Positions 33,268 through 41,359 of a stretch of DNA of 43,991 bases are shown one piece after another (the first letter of the stretch is position 1; every line of letters begins with the position of its first letter). The position numbers and the translations under genes are program-made. The notes beneath the pieces are model-generated. The model was not told the origin of the DNA and searched no databases. It saw only the letters and a program-made list of their open reading frames with translations. The stretch comes from Xylophilus ampelinus (lineage in GTDB: Bacteria; Pseudomonadota; Gammaproteobacteria; Burkholderiales; Burkholderiaceae_C), in NCBI RefSeq assembly GCF_901875635.1, contig NZ_CABFMN010000111.1:1-43991 (forward strand). Reading direction: 5' to 3'.

Positions 33268-33963
33268 ATGAAAATCCTGATCGCCGATGACCACCGGCTC
33301 GTCATCGAGGCAGTCAAGACCAAGCTCTGCGAACTGCAGAGCGACATCGAATTCGTTCTCGCGATGAGCGTGGACGAGTTGTTCGCGGGCGCGGCCGACG
33401 ACGTCGACCTGGCGCTGGTCGACCTGAACATTCCCGGCGCCGAAGGCCACTCGCACATCGACGAGCTGCGCCGCCGCCATCCGGCCGTGCCGGTGATCGT
33501 GCTTTCCGGCTACGAGGACCCGGCGATCATGCGCGCCGTGCTCGAGCGCGGCGTGCTGGGTTTCATTCCCAAGGCCTATTCGCCCGACGTCATGCTCTCG
33601 GCCGTGCGCCTGGTGCTGGCGGGAGGCGTCTACGTGCCGCCCATGCTGCTGTCGGCGCTGCCTCCGGGTGTGGTGGCCGGCGTCGCGGCCGGCGGGGCGG
33701 CGCCTGCGACGGCCGAGGGCGCTGCACCCCGTATCGGAGGCATGGGCTCTCCCACCCTCGAGCACCTGCGCAAGGTGCTGACGGAGCGCCAGGTCGAAGT
33801 GCTGCAATTGCTCTCGCAGGGCAAGCCCAACAAGCTCATCGGCCGGAGCCTTGGCATCAGCGAAGGCACCGTGAAGATCCACCTCGCGGCCATCTTCCGC
33901 GCGCTCAACGTGCGCAACCGCACCGAGGCGGTGGTGGCCGCGCAGTCGCTCACCGAAGCCTGA
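33268..33963 (+). CDS. NarL/FixJ-type response regulator
   Basis: A 231-residue two-component regulator. The receiver domain (1-120) begins MKILIADDHRLVIEAVKTKL with acidic Asp7/Asp8 and the phospho-acceptor Asp52 in LALVDLNIPG, then VIVLSGYEDP and FIPKAYSPD with the conserved Lys. A Gly/Ala-rich linker leads to a LuxR HTH (about 165-225: LTERQVEVLQLLSQGKPNKL, then GISEGTVKIHLAAIFRALNV). No histidine kinase is next to it. It is separated by 240 bp from the divergent tssL; that gap shows no clear promoter to me. It may regulate the T6SS genes, or belong to the right-hand housekeeping side. Confidence 0.93.
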   Translation: MKILIADDHRLVIEAVKTKLCELQSDIEFVLAMSVDELFAGAADDVDLALVDLNIPGAEGHSHIDELRRRHPAVPVIVLSGYEDPAIMRAVLERGVLGFIPKAYSPDVMLSAVRLVLAGGVYVPPMLLSALPPGVVAGVAAGGAAPATAEGAAPRIGGMGSPTLEHLRKVLTERQVEVLQLLSQGKPNKLIGRSLGISEGTVKIHLAAIFRALNVRNRTEAVVAAQSLTEA

Positions 33964-33994
33964 GCAGCGCGTGCCGCCGCGCGAGAATCGCGGC

Positions 33995-34681
33995 ATGACT
34001 TCCACCGCCTCCACGCATCCGGGCCTCGATGCCTTCGATGCCGCCATCGTCGACCTCGATGGCACCATGGTCGACACGCTGGGCGATTTCGTGGCCGCGC
34101 TCAACGGCATGCTGGACGACCTGGGCCTGCCGCAGGTCACGCCGTCGGTGGTCGAGACGCGCGTGGGCAAGGGTTCCGAACACCTGATCCGCGCCGTGCT
34201 GCAGCATGTGCAGGCACCGCCGGACGAAGCGCTGTACGACCGCGCCTGGACGCGCTACCAGCACCACTACCTCGCCATCAACGGCCGCCATTCACTGCTC
34301 TATGCCGGCGTGGCCGAGGGTCTGCAGGGCCTGTCGGCGCGCGGCCTGCGGCTGGCCTGCCTGACCAACAAGCCGCGTGACTTCGCTCGGCCGTTGCTGG
34401 AGGCCAAGGGCCTGGCGGGTTACTTCGACCACGTGTTCGGCGGCGACGACTTCGAGCGCAAGAAGCCCGATCCGCTGCCGCTGCTCAAGACCTGCGAGGC
34501 GCTGGGCACCGCCCCCGCGCGCACGCTGATGATCGGTGACTCGAGCAACGACGCGCGCGCAGCGCGTGCCGCGGGCTGCCCGGTGGTGCTGGTGACCTAC
34601 GGCTACAACCACGGCGAGCCGGTGCGCGGCGTGGACGCCGATGGCTTCGTCGACGCCATCAGCGAGCTGCTGAACGCCTGA
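33995..34681 (+). CDS. gph: Phosphoglycolate phosphatase, HAD superfamily
   Basis: A 228-residue haloacid dehalogenase-type phosphatase that dephosphorylates 2-phosphoglycolate. Motif I is AAIVDLDGTMVDTLGDF with the nucleophile and acid/base Asp pair, motif II CLTNKPRDFARP, motif III KKPDPLPLLKTCEALG and motif IV MIGDSSNDARAARAAG. ATG 33995 is preferred to the upstream ATG at 33971 because the protein family starts close to the DxD motif. Placement directly before trpE is common in this group of bacteria. Other HAD substrates are possible. Confidence 0.87.
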   Translation: MTSTASTHPGLDAFDAAIVDLDGTMVDTLGDFVAALNGMLDDLGLPQVTPSVVETRVGKGSEHLIRAVLQHVQAPPDEALYDRAWTRYQHHYLAINGRHSLLYAGVAEGLQGLSARGLRLACLTNKPRDFARPLLEAKGLAGYFDHVFGGDDFERKKPDPLPLLKTCEALGTAPARTLMIGDSSNDARAARAAGCPVVLVTYGYNHGEPVRGVDADGFVDAISELLNA

Positions 34682-34727
34682 ATTTCGAAACGGCACGCCG
34701 CTGTGCCTGGGCTACACTCGCCGCTCC

Positions 34728-34811
34728 ATGTTTGTTCATCACGTCATCCAGACAGGTCGCGGGAGCCGGGGAGCCTGGCCCTGGCGTACGCCAGCGACAT
34801 TGCCTGCCTGA
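34728..34811 (+). CDS. Candidate trp leader peptide (27 codons)
   Basis: A short frame of 27 codons between gph and trpE carries two Trp codons close together (Ala-Trp-Pro-Trp-Arg near codons 16-20) and ends at TGA 34811. Position upstream of trpE and paired Trp codons are what an attenuation leader needs. A TACACT box at 34713-34718 could be a -10 but would leave almost no 5' leader and has no good -35. A hairpin at 34845-34862 follows without a U-run. Evidence is suggestive only; chance is possible in GC-rich DNA. Confidence 0.4.
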   Translation: MFVHHVIQTGRGSRGAWPWRTPATLPA

Positions 34812-34844
34812 AGCGCGGCTGCTGCTGCCGTGCGCTGACTGATG

Positions 34845-34862
34845 GCACGGCGCCCGCCGTGC
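34845..34862 (+). other. Hairpin in the trpE leader
   Basis: GCACGGC-GCCC-GCCGTGC is a perfect 7-bp stem with a 4-base loop, 34 bases after the stop of the candidate leader peptide and 85 bases before trpE. No T-run follows, so an intrinsic terminator is not established; it could be the attenuator stem of a Rho-linked or unusual mechanism. Confidence 0.35.
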
Positions 34863-34947
34863 ACCCGAGGTTCGCCGCCGCTGCGAACCGCCCCGTGAAT
34901 GAACGCCTGCGCCCGACCATCCAGCGGCGCCGGCCCATGGAGAACCC

Positions 34948-36450
34948 GTGATCACCGAACTCGAATTCAAGAGCCTCAGCGCCCAGGGCTACAACCGCAT
35001 TCCGCTGATGCTCGAGGCCTTCGCCGACCTCGAGACCCCCCTCTCGCTTTATCTCAAGCTGGCGCACACCCAGGGCGGCGGCCGGCATTCCTTCCTGCTC
35101 GAATCCGTCGTCGGCGGCGAGCGCTTCGGCCGCTATTCCTTCATCGGGCTGCCGGCGCGCACGCTGCTGCGCGCCCGCGGCTTCGGCGCCGAGGCGCGCA
35201 CCGAGGTCGTGACCGACGGCCAGGTCGTCGAGACGGCCGAGGGCAACCCGCTGGACTTCATCGAGGCCTACCAGCGGCGCTTCAAGGTCGCCCTGTCGCC
35301 CGGGCTGCCTCGCTTCTGCGGCGGGCTGGCCGGTTACTTCGGCTACGACGCGGTGCGCTACATCGAGAAGAAGCTCGAGGCCAGCTGCCCGCCCGACACC
35401 CTGGGCTGCCCCGACATCCTGCTGCTGCAGTGCGAGGAACTGGCGGTCATCGACAACCTCTCGGGCAAGCTGTACCTCATCGTGTACGCCGACCCGAAGC
35501 AGCCCGAGGCGTACCCCCATGGCAAGCGCCGCCTGCGCGAGCTGAAGGACAAGCTGCGCTACTCCGTCAGCGCGCCGGTCGTGAAGCCCACGCAGGCGCA
35601 CCCGCCCGAGCGGCCCTTTGCCAAGCCCGACTACCTGGCGGCCGTCGAGCGCGCCAAGGAACTGATCGCCGCCGGCGACTTCATGCAGGTGCAGGTGGGC
35701 CAGCGCATCAGCAAGCGCTACACCGAGTCGCCGCTGTCGCTGTACCGCGCGCTGCGCTCGCTCAATCCGTCGCCTTACATGTACTACTACGACATGGGCG
35801 ATCACCACGTGGTCGGCGCGTCGCCGGAGATCCTGGTGCGGCAGGAACACACCCCCGAGGGTGAACAGAAGATCACCATCCGCCCGCTGGCCGGCACGCG
35901 GCCGCGCGGCGCGTCCATCGAGCTGGACAAGGCGGCCGAGGTCGAACTGGTGAACGACCCCAAGGAGCGCGCCGAGCATGTGATGCTGATCGACCTGGCG
36001 CGCAACGACATCGGCCGCATCGCCAAGATCGGCACGGTGAAGGTGACCGAAGCCTTCGCGGTGGAGCGCTACAGCCACGTGATGCACATCGTGAGCAACG
36101 TCGAGGGCATCCTGAAGGACGGCATGACCGCCATCGACGTGCTCAAGGCCACGTTCCCGGCCGGCACGCTGACCGGCGCGCCGAAGGTGCACGCGATGGA
36201 ACTGATCGACCAGCTGGAGCCCACCAAGCGCGGCCTGTACGGCGGCGCCTGCGGCTACATCAGCTACGCCGGCGACATGGACGTCGCCATCGCCATCCGC
36301 ACCGGCATCGTCAAGGACCAGATGCTGCACGTGCAGGCCGCCGCCGGCGTCGTGGCCGATTCGGTGCCCGAGATGGAATGGAAGGAAACCGAAGCCAAGG
36401 CGCGCGCGCTGCTGCGGGCGGCTGAATTGGTGGAGGAGGGGCTGGAATGA
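34948..36450 (+). CDS. trpE: Anthranilate synthase component I
   Basis: A 500-residue chorismate-utilising enzyme that forms anthranilate with ammonia supplied by TrpG, the first step of tryptophan synthesis. It has LEFKSLSAQGYNRIPLMLEA at the start, the feedback-type region LYLKLAHTQGGGRHSFLLES, and the catalytic block from IRPLAGTRPRGAS through HVMLIDLARNDIGRIAKIGT, YSHVMHIVSNVEG and TFPAGTLTGAPKVHAMELID. The start is GTG 34948, since the conserved N-terminus begins there. The end holds GGAGGAGG and the TGA overlaps the next ATG (ATGA), coupling translation to the GxxExxY gene. Confidence 0.98.
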   Translation: MITELEFKSLSAQGYNRIPLMLEAFADLETPLSLYLKLAHTQGGGRHSFLLESVVGGERFGRYSFIGLPARTLLRARGFGAEARTEVVTDGQVVETAEGNPLDFIEAYQRRFKVALSPGLPRFCGGLAGYFGYDAVRYIEKKLEASCPPDTLGCPDILLLQCEELAVIDNLSGKLYLIVYADPKQPEAYPHGKRRLRELKDKLRYSVSAPVVKPTQAHPPERPFAKPDYLAAVERAKELIAAGDFMQVQVGQRISKRYTESPLSLYRALRSLNPSPYMYYYDMGDHHVVGASPEILVRQEHTPEGEQKITIRPLAGTRPRGASIELDKAAEVELVNDPKERAEHVMLIDLARNDIGRIAKIGTVKVTEAFAVERYSHVMHIVSNVEGILKDGMTAIDVLKATFPAGTLTGAPKVHAMELIDQLEPTKRGLYGGACGYISYAGDMDVAIAIRTGIVKDQMLHVQAAAGVVADSVPEMEWKETEAKARALLRAAELVEEGLE

Positions 36451-36896
36451 GTACCGGATACGGACTGCCGAACGCAGAGGGCGCAGAGGTTCCGCAGAGG
36501 GCGCAGAAGGAAAACCAAATTGTCGAGAACGATTGGTCGCACGAGATCATCGGGGCGGCCGTCGAGGTGCAGAGGGTCCTGGGGACCGGTTTGCTGGAGA
36601 GTGCGTATGCGGCGGCGCTGGCCATCGAGCTGAACGAGCGCGAACTGGCGTTCAAGCGCGAGGTTCCGATCGAGGCGGTCTTCAAGGGGCGCTCGCTTGG
36701 TGTGGCCTATCGCGCCGATTTCATCGTCGAGGGCAGCGTGTTGCTGGAACTGAAGGCAATGGAAGCCACCAACGAACTGCATCGAGCGCAACTCCTGTCG
36801 TACCTGCGCGTCTCGGGCCTCAAGCTGGGCCTGCTCATCAACTTCCACGCATTCCCCGTCGTCAAGGGCATTCACAGAGTGGTCAACAAGCTATGA
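36447..36896 (+). CDS. GxxExxY protein (PD-(D/E)XK-like) inside a trpE-trpG inverted-repeat cassette
   Basis: A 149-residue member of the GxxExxY family. The signature is GLLESAY (Gly48-Glu51-Tyr54), followed by a PD-(D/E)XK-like core with Asp91 in YRADFIVEG and Glu101/Lys103 in VLLELKA, then [20 protein letters not shown]. The C-terminus [17 protein letters not shown] is typical. Residues 5-22 are encoded by the left 52-bp inverted repeat. The ATG overlaps the trpE stop and follows GGAGGAGG, so it will be cotranslated with trpE. The family's biochemical role is not established to my knowledge; a nuclease-like fold is inferred from motif spacing. It has no known place in tryptophan synthesis and looks like an insertion. 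Confidence 0.9.
   Translation: MSTGYGLPNAEGAEVPQRAQKENQIVENDWSHEIIGAAVEVQRVLGTGLLESAYAAALAIELNERELAFKREVPIEAVFKGRSLGVAYRADFIVEGSVLLELKAMEATNELHRAQLLSYLRVSGLKLGLLINFHAFPVVKGIHRVVNKL
36461..36512 (+). repeat. Left 52-bp inverted repeat of the GxxExxY cassette
   Basis: Reads CGGACTGCCGAACGCAGAGG and continues with GCGCAGAGGTTCCGCAGAGG and GCGCAGAAGGAA. It matches the reverse complement of 36910-36961 at 51 of 52 positions (only position 6 differs, T versus A). It has an internal tandem of CGCAGAGGGCGCAGA. It is translated as part of the GxxExxY protein. Confidence 0.95.
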
Positions 36897-36909
36897 ACCT
36901 CTTTCTGTA

Positions 36910-36961
36910 TTCCTTCTGCGCCCTCTGCGGAACCTCTGCGCCCTCTGCGTTCGGCTGTCCG
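36910..36961 (-). repeat. Right 52-bp inverted repeat of the GxxExxY cassette
   Basis: The reverse complement begins CGGACAGCCGAACGCAGAGG and matches the left repeat at 51 of 52 positions. It starts 14 bases after the GxxExxY stop and ends 12 bases before the AGGAG ribosome site of trpG, so transcripts crossing the cassette could fold the two repeats into a very long stem. Confidence 0.95.
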
Positions 36962-36987
36962 ATCCCGCATTCCAGGAGCTTTGCCCG

Positions 36988-37575
36988 ATGACCAAAGTCC
37001 TCATGATCGACAACTACGACTCCTTCACCTTCAACATCGTCCAGTACCTGGGCGAGCTGGGGGCCGAGGTGGAGACGGTGCGCAACGACGAACTCACGCT
37101 GGAGGACATCGGTGCGCGCATCGACGCCGGCGTGACGCGGCTGGTGGTGTCGCCCGGGCCCTGCTCGCCGGCCGAGGCGGGCGTGTCGGTGCCGGCGATC
37201 CGGGCCTTCGCGGGCAAGCTGCCGATCCTGGGCGTGTGCCTGGGCCACCAGTCGATCGGCGCGGCCTTCGGCGGCACCATCGTGCGGGCACAGCAGCTCA
37301 TGCACGGCAAGGTCAGCGAGATCACGACCACGCGCGAGGGCGTGTTCGCCGGCCTGCCCGAGCGCTTCACCGTCAACCGCTACCACTCGCTCGCCATCGA
37401 AAAGGCCACCTGCCCGCAGGAGCTGGCGCTCACCGCCTGGACCGACGACGGCGAGATCATGGGCGTGCGGCACACCGGCTTCGCGCACGCGGTGCGCATC
37501 GAGGGCGTGCAGTTCCACCCCGAATCGATCCTGACCGAGCACGGCCATGCCATGCTCAGGAATTTCCTGTCCTGA
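36988..37575 (+). CDS. trpG: Anthranilate synthase component II (glutamine amidotransferase)
   Basis: A 195-residue class I glutamine amidotransferase that delivers ammonia to TrpE. It starts [20 protein letters not shown]; the catalytic Cys84 is in [16 protein letters not shown], and His177/Glu179 are in [14 protein letters not shown], with [11 protein letters not shown] and RYHSLAIEK as further signatures. AGGAG stands 9 bases before the ATG, so it has its own ribosome site despite the cassette separating it from trpE. It may also serve para-aminobenzoate synthesis, as in many bacteria with a single such subunit. Confidence 0.97.
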   Translation: MTKVLMIDNYDSFTFNIVQYLGELGAEVETVRNDELTLEDIGARIDAGVTRLVVSPGPCSPAEAGVSVPAIRAFAGKLPILGVCLGHQSIGAAFGGTIVRAQQLMHGKVSEITTTREGVFAGLPERFTVNRYHSLAIEKATCPQELALTAWTDDGEIMGVRHTGFAHAVRIEGVQFHPESILTEHGHAMLRNFLS

Positions 37576-37591
37576 GGTCGAGCGCGTTGTC

Positions 37592-37656
37592 GCTATGAAA
37601 TTCATAGCTGCTTGCGCAGGCGTGACGGGCGCTGGAGGCCTTTTTGATGCATGAAA
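37592..37656 (+). repeat. Dispersed repeat family, copy C (supplies start site of threonine aldolase)
   Basis: GCTATG-AAATT-CATAGC hairpin, then TGCTTGCGCAGGCGTGACGG, GCGCTGGAGGCC, T5, and ATGCATGAA. The GGAGG at 37634-37638 lies 8 bases before ATG 37647, so the repeat carries both the ribosome site and the start codon of the aldolase gene. It fills the trpG-aldolase gap. Confidence 0.85.
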
Positions 37657-38756
37657 CCGTGATCGACCTGCGCAGCGACACCGTGACGCAGCCCACGCCC
37701 GCGATGCGCGCCGCCATGATGGCTGCACCGCTGGGCGACGACGTGTTCGGCGCCGACCCGACGGTCAACGCACTGCAGGAGCGCATCGCCGCGCTGCTCG
37801 GCTTCGAGGCCGCGCTCTTCGTGCCCACCGGCACGCAGAGCAACCTGTGCGGCCTGCTCGCGCACTGCGGCCGCGGCGACGAGTACATCGTCGGCCAGCA
37901 GCAGCACTGCTACCGCTGGGAAGGCGGAGGCGCGGCGGTCTTCGGCAGCGTTCAGCCGCAGCCGCTGGACCATGCCCCGGACGGCACGCTGCCGCTGGCG
38001 CAGATAGCGGCGGCCATCAAGCCCGACGACGCACACTTCGCGCGCACCCGCCTGTTGGCGCTGGAGAACACGCTGGGCGGCAAGGTGCTGCCCATGGATT
38101 ACCTGCGCGACGCGACGGCGCTCGCGCGCGAGCACGGGCTGGCGACGCACCTGGACGGCGCGCGGCTGTTCAATGCGGCCGTGGCGCAGTCGCAGTCCAA
38201 GTCCGTTCGGCCTGAGCCTGTCGAAGGCCTTGCCCCGGCTTCGACAAGCTCAGCCCGAACGGGGCTCGTCTTCGAAGAAGCCCGCCGCATCGCCAGCCAC
38301 TTCGACAGCGTCTCTGTCTGCTTCAGCAAGGGCCTGGGCGCGCCGGTCGGCTCGGCGCTGGTCGGCAGCCGCGAGTTCATCGCGCGTGCGCACCGCATCC
38401 GCAAGATGGCCGGCGGCGGCATGCGCCAGGCCGGGCTGCTGGCCGCGGCGGCGCTGCATGCGCTGGACCACCACGTCGAGCGCCTGGCCGACGACCACGC
38501 GCTCGCGCGCCGGCTGGCCGAGGGGCTGGGCGCCATCCCGGGCCTGCGCGTCGAAACGCCGCAGACCAACATCGTCTTCGTCGACCTCGAAGGCGACGCG
38601 GCCGCGCGCGGCACGGGGCTGATCGATCACTTGAAGGCGCAGGGCGTGCTGGCCACCGGCCTGTACCGCCTGCGCTTCGTCACGCACCTGGACGTCGACG
38701 CCGCGGGCGTGGACCGGGCCGTCGCCGCCGTGCGCGGGTTCTTCGCCCGGCCCTGA
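37647..38756 (+). CDS. ltaE: Low-specificity L-threonine aldolase (beta-eliminating lyase family)
   Basis: A 369-residue PLP enzyme cleaving L-threonine or allo-threonine to glycine and acetaldehyde. It has DLRSDTVTQPTPAMRAAMMA at the N-terminus, GDDVFGADPTVNALQERIAA, PTGTQSNLCGLLAHC and ENTLGGKVLPMDYL; the PLP Lys is Lys228 in VCFSKGLGAPVGSAL. The ATG at 37647 comes with its ribosome site from repeat copy C; TTG 37644 is an unlikely alternative. Residues 186-206 (VRPEPVEG, then ASTSSARTG) are encoded by an in-frame palindromic repeat, which explains the extra length over the usual 330-350. The rest of the fold is intact. Confidence 0.92.
   Translation: MHETVIDLRSDTVTQPTPAMRAAMMAAPLGDDVFGADPTVNALQERIAALLGFEAALFVPTGTQSNLCGLLAHCGRGDEYIVGQQQHCYRWEGGGAAVFGSVQPQPLDHAPDGTLPLAQIAAAIKPDDAHFARTRLLALENTLGGKVLPMDYLRDATALAREHGLATHLDGARLFNAAVAQSQSKSVRPEPVEGLAPASTSSARTGLVFEEARRIASHFDSVSVCFSKGLGAPVGSALVGSREFIARAHRIRKMAGGGMRQAGLLAAAALHALDHHVERLADDHALARRLAEGLGAIPGLRVETPQTNIVFVDLEGDAAARGTGLIDHLKAQGVLATGLYRLRFVTHLDVDAAGVDRAVAAVRGFFARP
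38203..38264. repeat. 62-bp palindromic repeat inserted in frame in threonine aldolase
   Basis: Left arm GTTCGGCCTGAGCCTGTCGA and right arm TCGACAAGCTCAGCCCGAAC are near-perfect inverted copies about 10 bases apart. This is the widespread proteobacterial repeat whose core reads TTCGGGCTGAGCTTGTCGAA; translated in this frame it gives VRPEPVEG...STSSART. It lies 60 bp before the codon for the PLP lysine region without breaking the frame. Confidence 0.92.
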
Positions 38757-38774
38757 GCGGAGCCGGACCGCGCC

Positions 38775-39455
38775 ATGCCCGACCCCCAGCACCTGCTGCT
38801 CTTCATCGGCGCCGGCCTGCTGCTCAACCTGACGCCGGGGCCGGACGTGTTCTTCATCGTCAGCCACGCGCTGCGCGGCGGCGCCCGGCGGGGACTGGTC
38901 GCGGCACTGGGGATCGCGGCGGGTTGCTGCGTGCACGTGGTGGCGGCGGCCATCGGCGTGAGCGCGCTCGTCGCGGCATCGGCCACGGCCTTTTCCGTGC
39001 TCAAGTGGGTGGGCGCGGCCTACCTGGTCTACGTGGGCGTCACGATGCTGTTCGCGCGACAGCCGGCGGATGCTCCTGATTTGATAGCTGCTTCCGAAGA
39101 TGTGGCGGGCACCGCGGGCCGATTTGGCTCTGAATCGCCAGCGGCCACCGTGTTCCGCCGCGGCTTCCTCACCAACGTCCTCAACCCGAAGGTGGCGCTG
39201 TTCTTCCTCGCCTTCGTGCCGCAGTTCATCGTGGCCGGCACGCCCCACGCGTGGGCCGTGTTCCTGGCGCTGGGGCTGCTGTTCACCTTCAACGGCCTCG
39301 CCGTCTGCGCCGGCTGGGCGCTGGCTGCGGCGTGGGCGGCGCGGCGCGCGGGCTTCATGCGGCGTGGCATGCAGGTCATGGAGCGCGTCGCGGGCGCCGT
39401 GTTCATCGCCTTCGGCGTGCGCCTGGCCTTCACCGACAGCCCGGCGGTGCCCTGA
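38775..39455 (+). CDS. LysE/RhtB-family amino-acid exporter
   Basis: A 226-residue six-TM exporter. The family start [40 protein letters not shown] and the TM segments [54 protein letters not shown] and [20 protein letters not shown] are visible. Residues about 101-122 ([19 protein letters not shown]) come from repeat copy E, in the loop between TM3 and TM4. Placement after threonine aldolase suggests threonine or homoserine export; placement within trp genes allows tryptophan export. Substrate not determined. Confidence 0.9.
   Translation: MPDPQHLLLFIGAGLLLNLTPGPDVFFIVSHALRGGARRGLVAALGIAAGCCVHVVAAAIGVSALVAASATAFSVLKWVGAAYLVYVGVTMLFARQPADAPDLIAASEDVAGTAGRFGSESPAATVFRRGFLTNVLNPKVALFFLAFVPQFIVAGTPHAWAVFLALGLLFTFNGLAVCAGWALAAAWAARRAGFMRRGMQVMERVAGAVFIAFGVRLAFTDSPAVP
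39077..39138 (+). repeat. Dispersed repeat family, copy E (inside the exporter gene)
   Basis: ATAGCTGCTTCCGAAGATGT, then GGCGGGCACCGCGGGCCGAT and a TTGGCTCTGAAT end, aligned block for block with copy D. The 5' hairpin arm is partly eroded (TGATTTGATAGC). It is read in frame as residues about 101-122 of the exporter. Confidence 0.75.
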
Positions 39456-39499
39456 GCGCGCACCGCGCCGCCGAGACCCCCATTCAAGGAGAGAGACCC

Positions 39500-40522
39500 A
39501 TGATCACCCCCCAGGAAGCGCTGCAGCGCACCATCGAGCACCGCGAGATCTTCCACGACGAAATGCTGCACCTGATGCGGCTGATCATGAAGGGCGAGAT
39601 CTCGCCGCTCATGGTGGCGGCCATCACCACCGGCCTGCGCGTGAAGAAGGAGACCATCGGCGAGATCACCGCCGCCGCGCAGGTGATGCGCGAGCTCTCC
39701 GCCCGCGTGCACGTGGCCGACAAGACGCACCTGGTCGACGTCGTGGGCACGGGCGGCGACGGCTCGCACACCTTCAACATCAGCACCTGCTCGATGTTCG
39801 TGGCCGCCGCGGCTGGCGCGCGCGTGGCCAAGCACGGCGGGCGCAGCGTGTCGAGCAAGTCGGGCAGCGCCGATGTGCTCGAGGCGCTGGGCGTGAGCCT
39901 GCAGCGCACGCCGGAGCAGATCGCCGACACCATCGCGCGCGTGGGCATCGGCTTCATGTTCGCGCCCAACCACCATCCGGCCATGAAGAACGTGGCACCG
40001 GTGCGCAAGGAGATGGGCGTCAAGACCTTCTTCAACATCCTCGGGCCGCTCACCAACCCGGCCGATGCACCCAACATCCTGATGGGCGTGTTCCACCCCG
40101 ACCTGGTCGGCATCCAGGTGCGTGCGCTGCAGCGCCTGGGCGCCGAGCATGCGCTCGTGGTCTACGGCCGCGACGGCATGGACGAGGTGTCGCTGGGCGC
40201 ATCCACGCTGGTGGGGGAACTCAAGAACGGCGAGATCCGTGAGTACGAGATCCACCCCGAGGACTTCGGCCTGCAGATGGTGAGCAACCGCAGCCTGCGC
40301 GTGGAGACGCCCGAGCAATCGAAGGCCATGCTGGTCGGCGTACTGGACGGCGAGCCTGGCGCGCCGCGCGACATCGTGCTGCTCAACGCCGGTGCAACGC
40401 TGTATGCGGCCAACGTGGTCGACTCGATCGGCATCGGCATCGAGAAGGCGCGCGAAGCCATCGACTCCGGCGCTGCCAAGGCCAAGCTGGGCCAGTTGGT
40501 GGCGGCGACCGCGGCGGCCTGA
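39500..40522 (+). CDS. trpD: Anthranilate phosphoribosyltransferase
   Basis: A 340-residue enzyme that joins anthranilate and PRPP in the second step of tryptophan synthesis. The PRPP loop [38 protein letters not shown] and [20 protein letters not shown] are all intact, with [16 protein letters not shown] and [10 protein letters not shown] downstream. AAGGAGAGA precedes ATG 39500. It lies 44 bp after the exporter and 22 bp before trpC. Confidence 0.98.
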   Translation: MITPQEALQRTIEHREIFHDEMLHLMRLIMKGEISPLMVAAITTGLRVKKETIGEITAAAQVMRELSARVHVADKTHLVDVVGTGGDGSHTFNISTCSMFVAAAAGARVAKHGGRSVSSKSGSADVLEALGVSLQRTPEQIADTIARVGIGFMFAPNHHPAMKNVAPVRKEMGVKTFFNILGPLTNPADAPNILMGVFHPDLVGIQVRALQRLGAEHALVVYGRDGMDEVSLGASTLVGELKNGEIREYEIHPEDFGLQMVSNRSLRVETPEQSKAMLVGVLDGEPGAPRDIVLLNAGATLYAANVVDSIGIGIEKAREAIDSGAAKAKLGQLVAATAAA

Positions 40523-40544
40523 GCGGCGCGAGGAGAATCGAGCC

Positions 40545-41348
40545 ATGTCCGACATCCTGAACAAGATCGTTGCCATCAAGCACGAGGAAGTGGCGGCGGC
40601 GAAGAAGCGCAGTTCGCTGGAGGCGATCCGCTTCGACGCCGAGAGCCGCGTGCTCACGCGCGACTTCGTGGGCGCGATGCGCGCCAAGATCGCGGCCGGC
40701 CATGCCGCGGTGATCGCCGAGATCAAGAAGGCCAGCCCCAGCAAGGGCGTGATCCGCGAGGGCGAGTTCATACCGGCCGACCTGGCGCAGAGCTATGCCG
40801 AGGGCGACGGCGACATCAGCGCGGCCTGCCTCTCGGTGCTGACCGACAGGCAGTTCTTCCAGGGCAGCATTGACTTCCTCAAGCAGGCCCGCGCCTCGTG
40901 CGAGCTGCCGGTGCTGCGCAAGGACTTCATGGTCGATGCCTGGCAGATCTACGAGTCGCGCGCGATCGGCGCGGACTGCGTGCTGCTCATCGCCGCCTGC
41001 CTGGACGACGCGCAGATGAAGGATTTCGAGGCCATCGCGATGGGCCTGGGCATGGCGGTGCTGGTCGAGGTGCATGACGCGGCCGAGATGGAGCGTGCGC
41101 TGAAGCTCAAGACGCCGCTGGTCGGCGTGAACAACCGCAACCTGCGCAACTTCGAGGTCTCGATCCGGACCACGATCGACCTGAAGGCAGCCGTGCCGGC
41201 CGACCGGCTGCTGGTGACCGAGTCGGGCATCGCCACGCGCGAGGACGTGAAGACGCTGCGCGACGCCGGCGTCGACGCCTTCCTGGTGGGCGAAAGCTTC
41301 ATGCGCGCCCCGGAACCGGGCGAGGCGCTGGCGAAGCTCTTCGCCTGA
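40545..41348 (+). CDS. trpC: Indole-3-glycerol phosphate synthase
   Basis: A 267-residue (beta/alpha)8 enzyme making indole-3-glycerol phosphate. It begins [20 protein letters not shown] and has the catalytic [77 protein letters not shown] and [14 protein letters not shown]. No trpF is fused. AGGAGAA precedes ATG 40545. Operon position directly behind trpD. Confidence 0.98.
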   Translation: MSDILNKIVAIKHEEVAAAKKRSSLEAIRFDAESRVLTRDFVGAMRAKIAAGHAAVIAEIKKASPSKGVIREGEFIPADLAQSYAEGDGDISAACLSVLTDRQFFQGSIDFLKQARASCELPVLRKDFMVDAWQIYESRAIGADCVLLIAACLDDAQMKDFEAIAMGLGMAVLVEVHDAAEMERALKLKTPLVGVNNRNLRNFEVSIRTTIDLKAAVPADRLLVTESGIATREDVKTLRDAGVDAFLVGESFMRAPEPGEALAKLFA

Positions 41349-41359
41349 AGAAGGGTGGC

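Larger units (their letters stand above)
36461..36961. mobile_element. 501-bp single-gene cassette bounded by inverted repeats
   Basis: Outer ends are the two 52-bp inverted repeats, 51/52 identical; the only gene is the GxxExxY protein. A further 8-bp inverted match (CTGGAATG at 36442-36449 and CATTCCAG at 36968-36975) lies outside with a small gap difference, so the element may be slightly larger. No transposase and no clear target duplication are visible. It separates trpE from trpG, which are usually adjacent. Mobility, if any, would need a trans-acting enzyme or the encoded protein; that is inference. Confidence 0.7.

Noticed and set aside
34713..34718. TACACT as the -10 of a trpE promoter
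   Set aside because: No -35 at an acceptable distance, and the leader frame would start almost at the transcript end; not strong enough to list.
38203..38264. VRPEPVEG peptide as a protein domain
   Set aside because: It is the translation of a common palindromic repeat, not a conserved domain.
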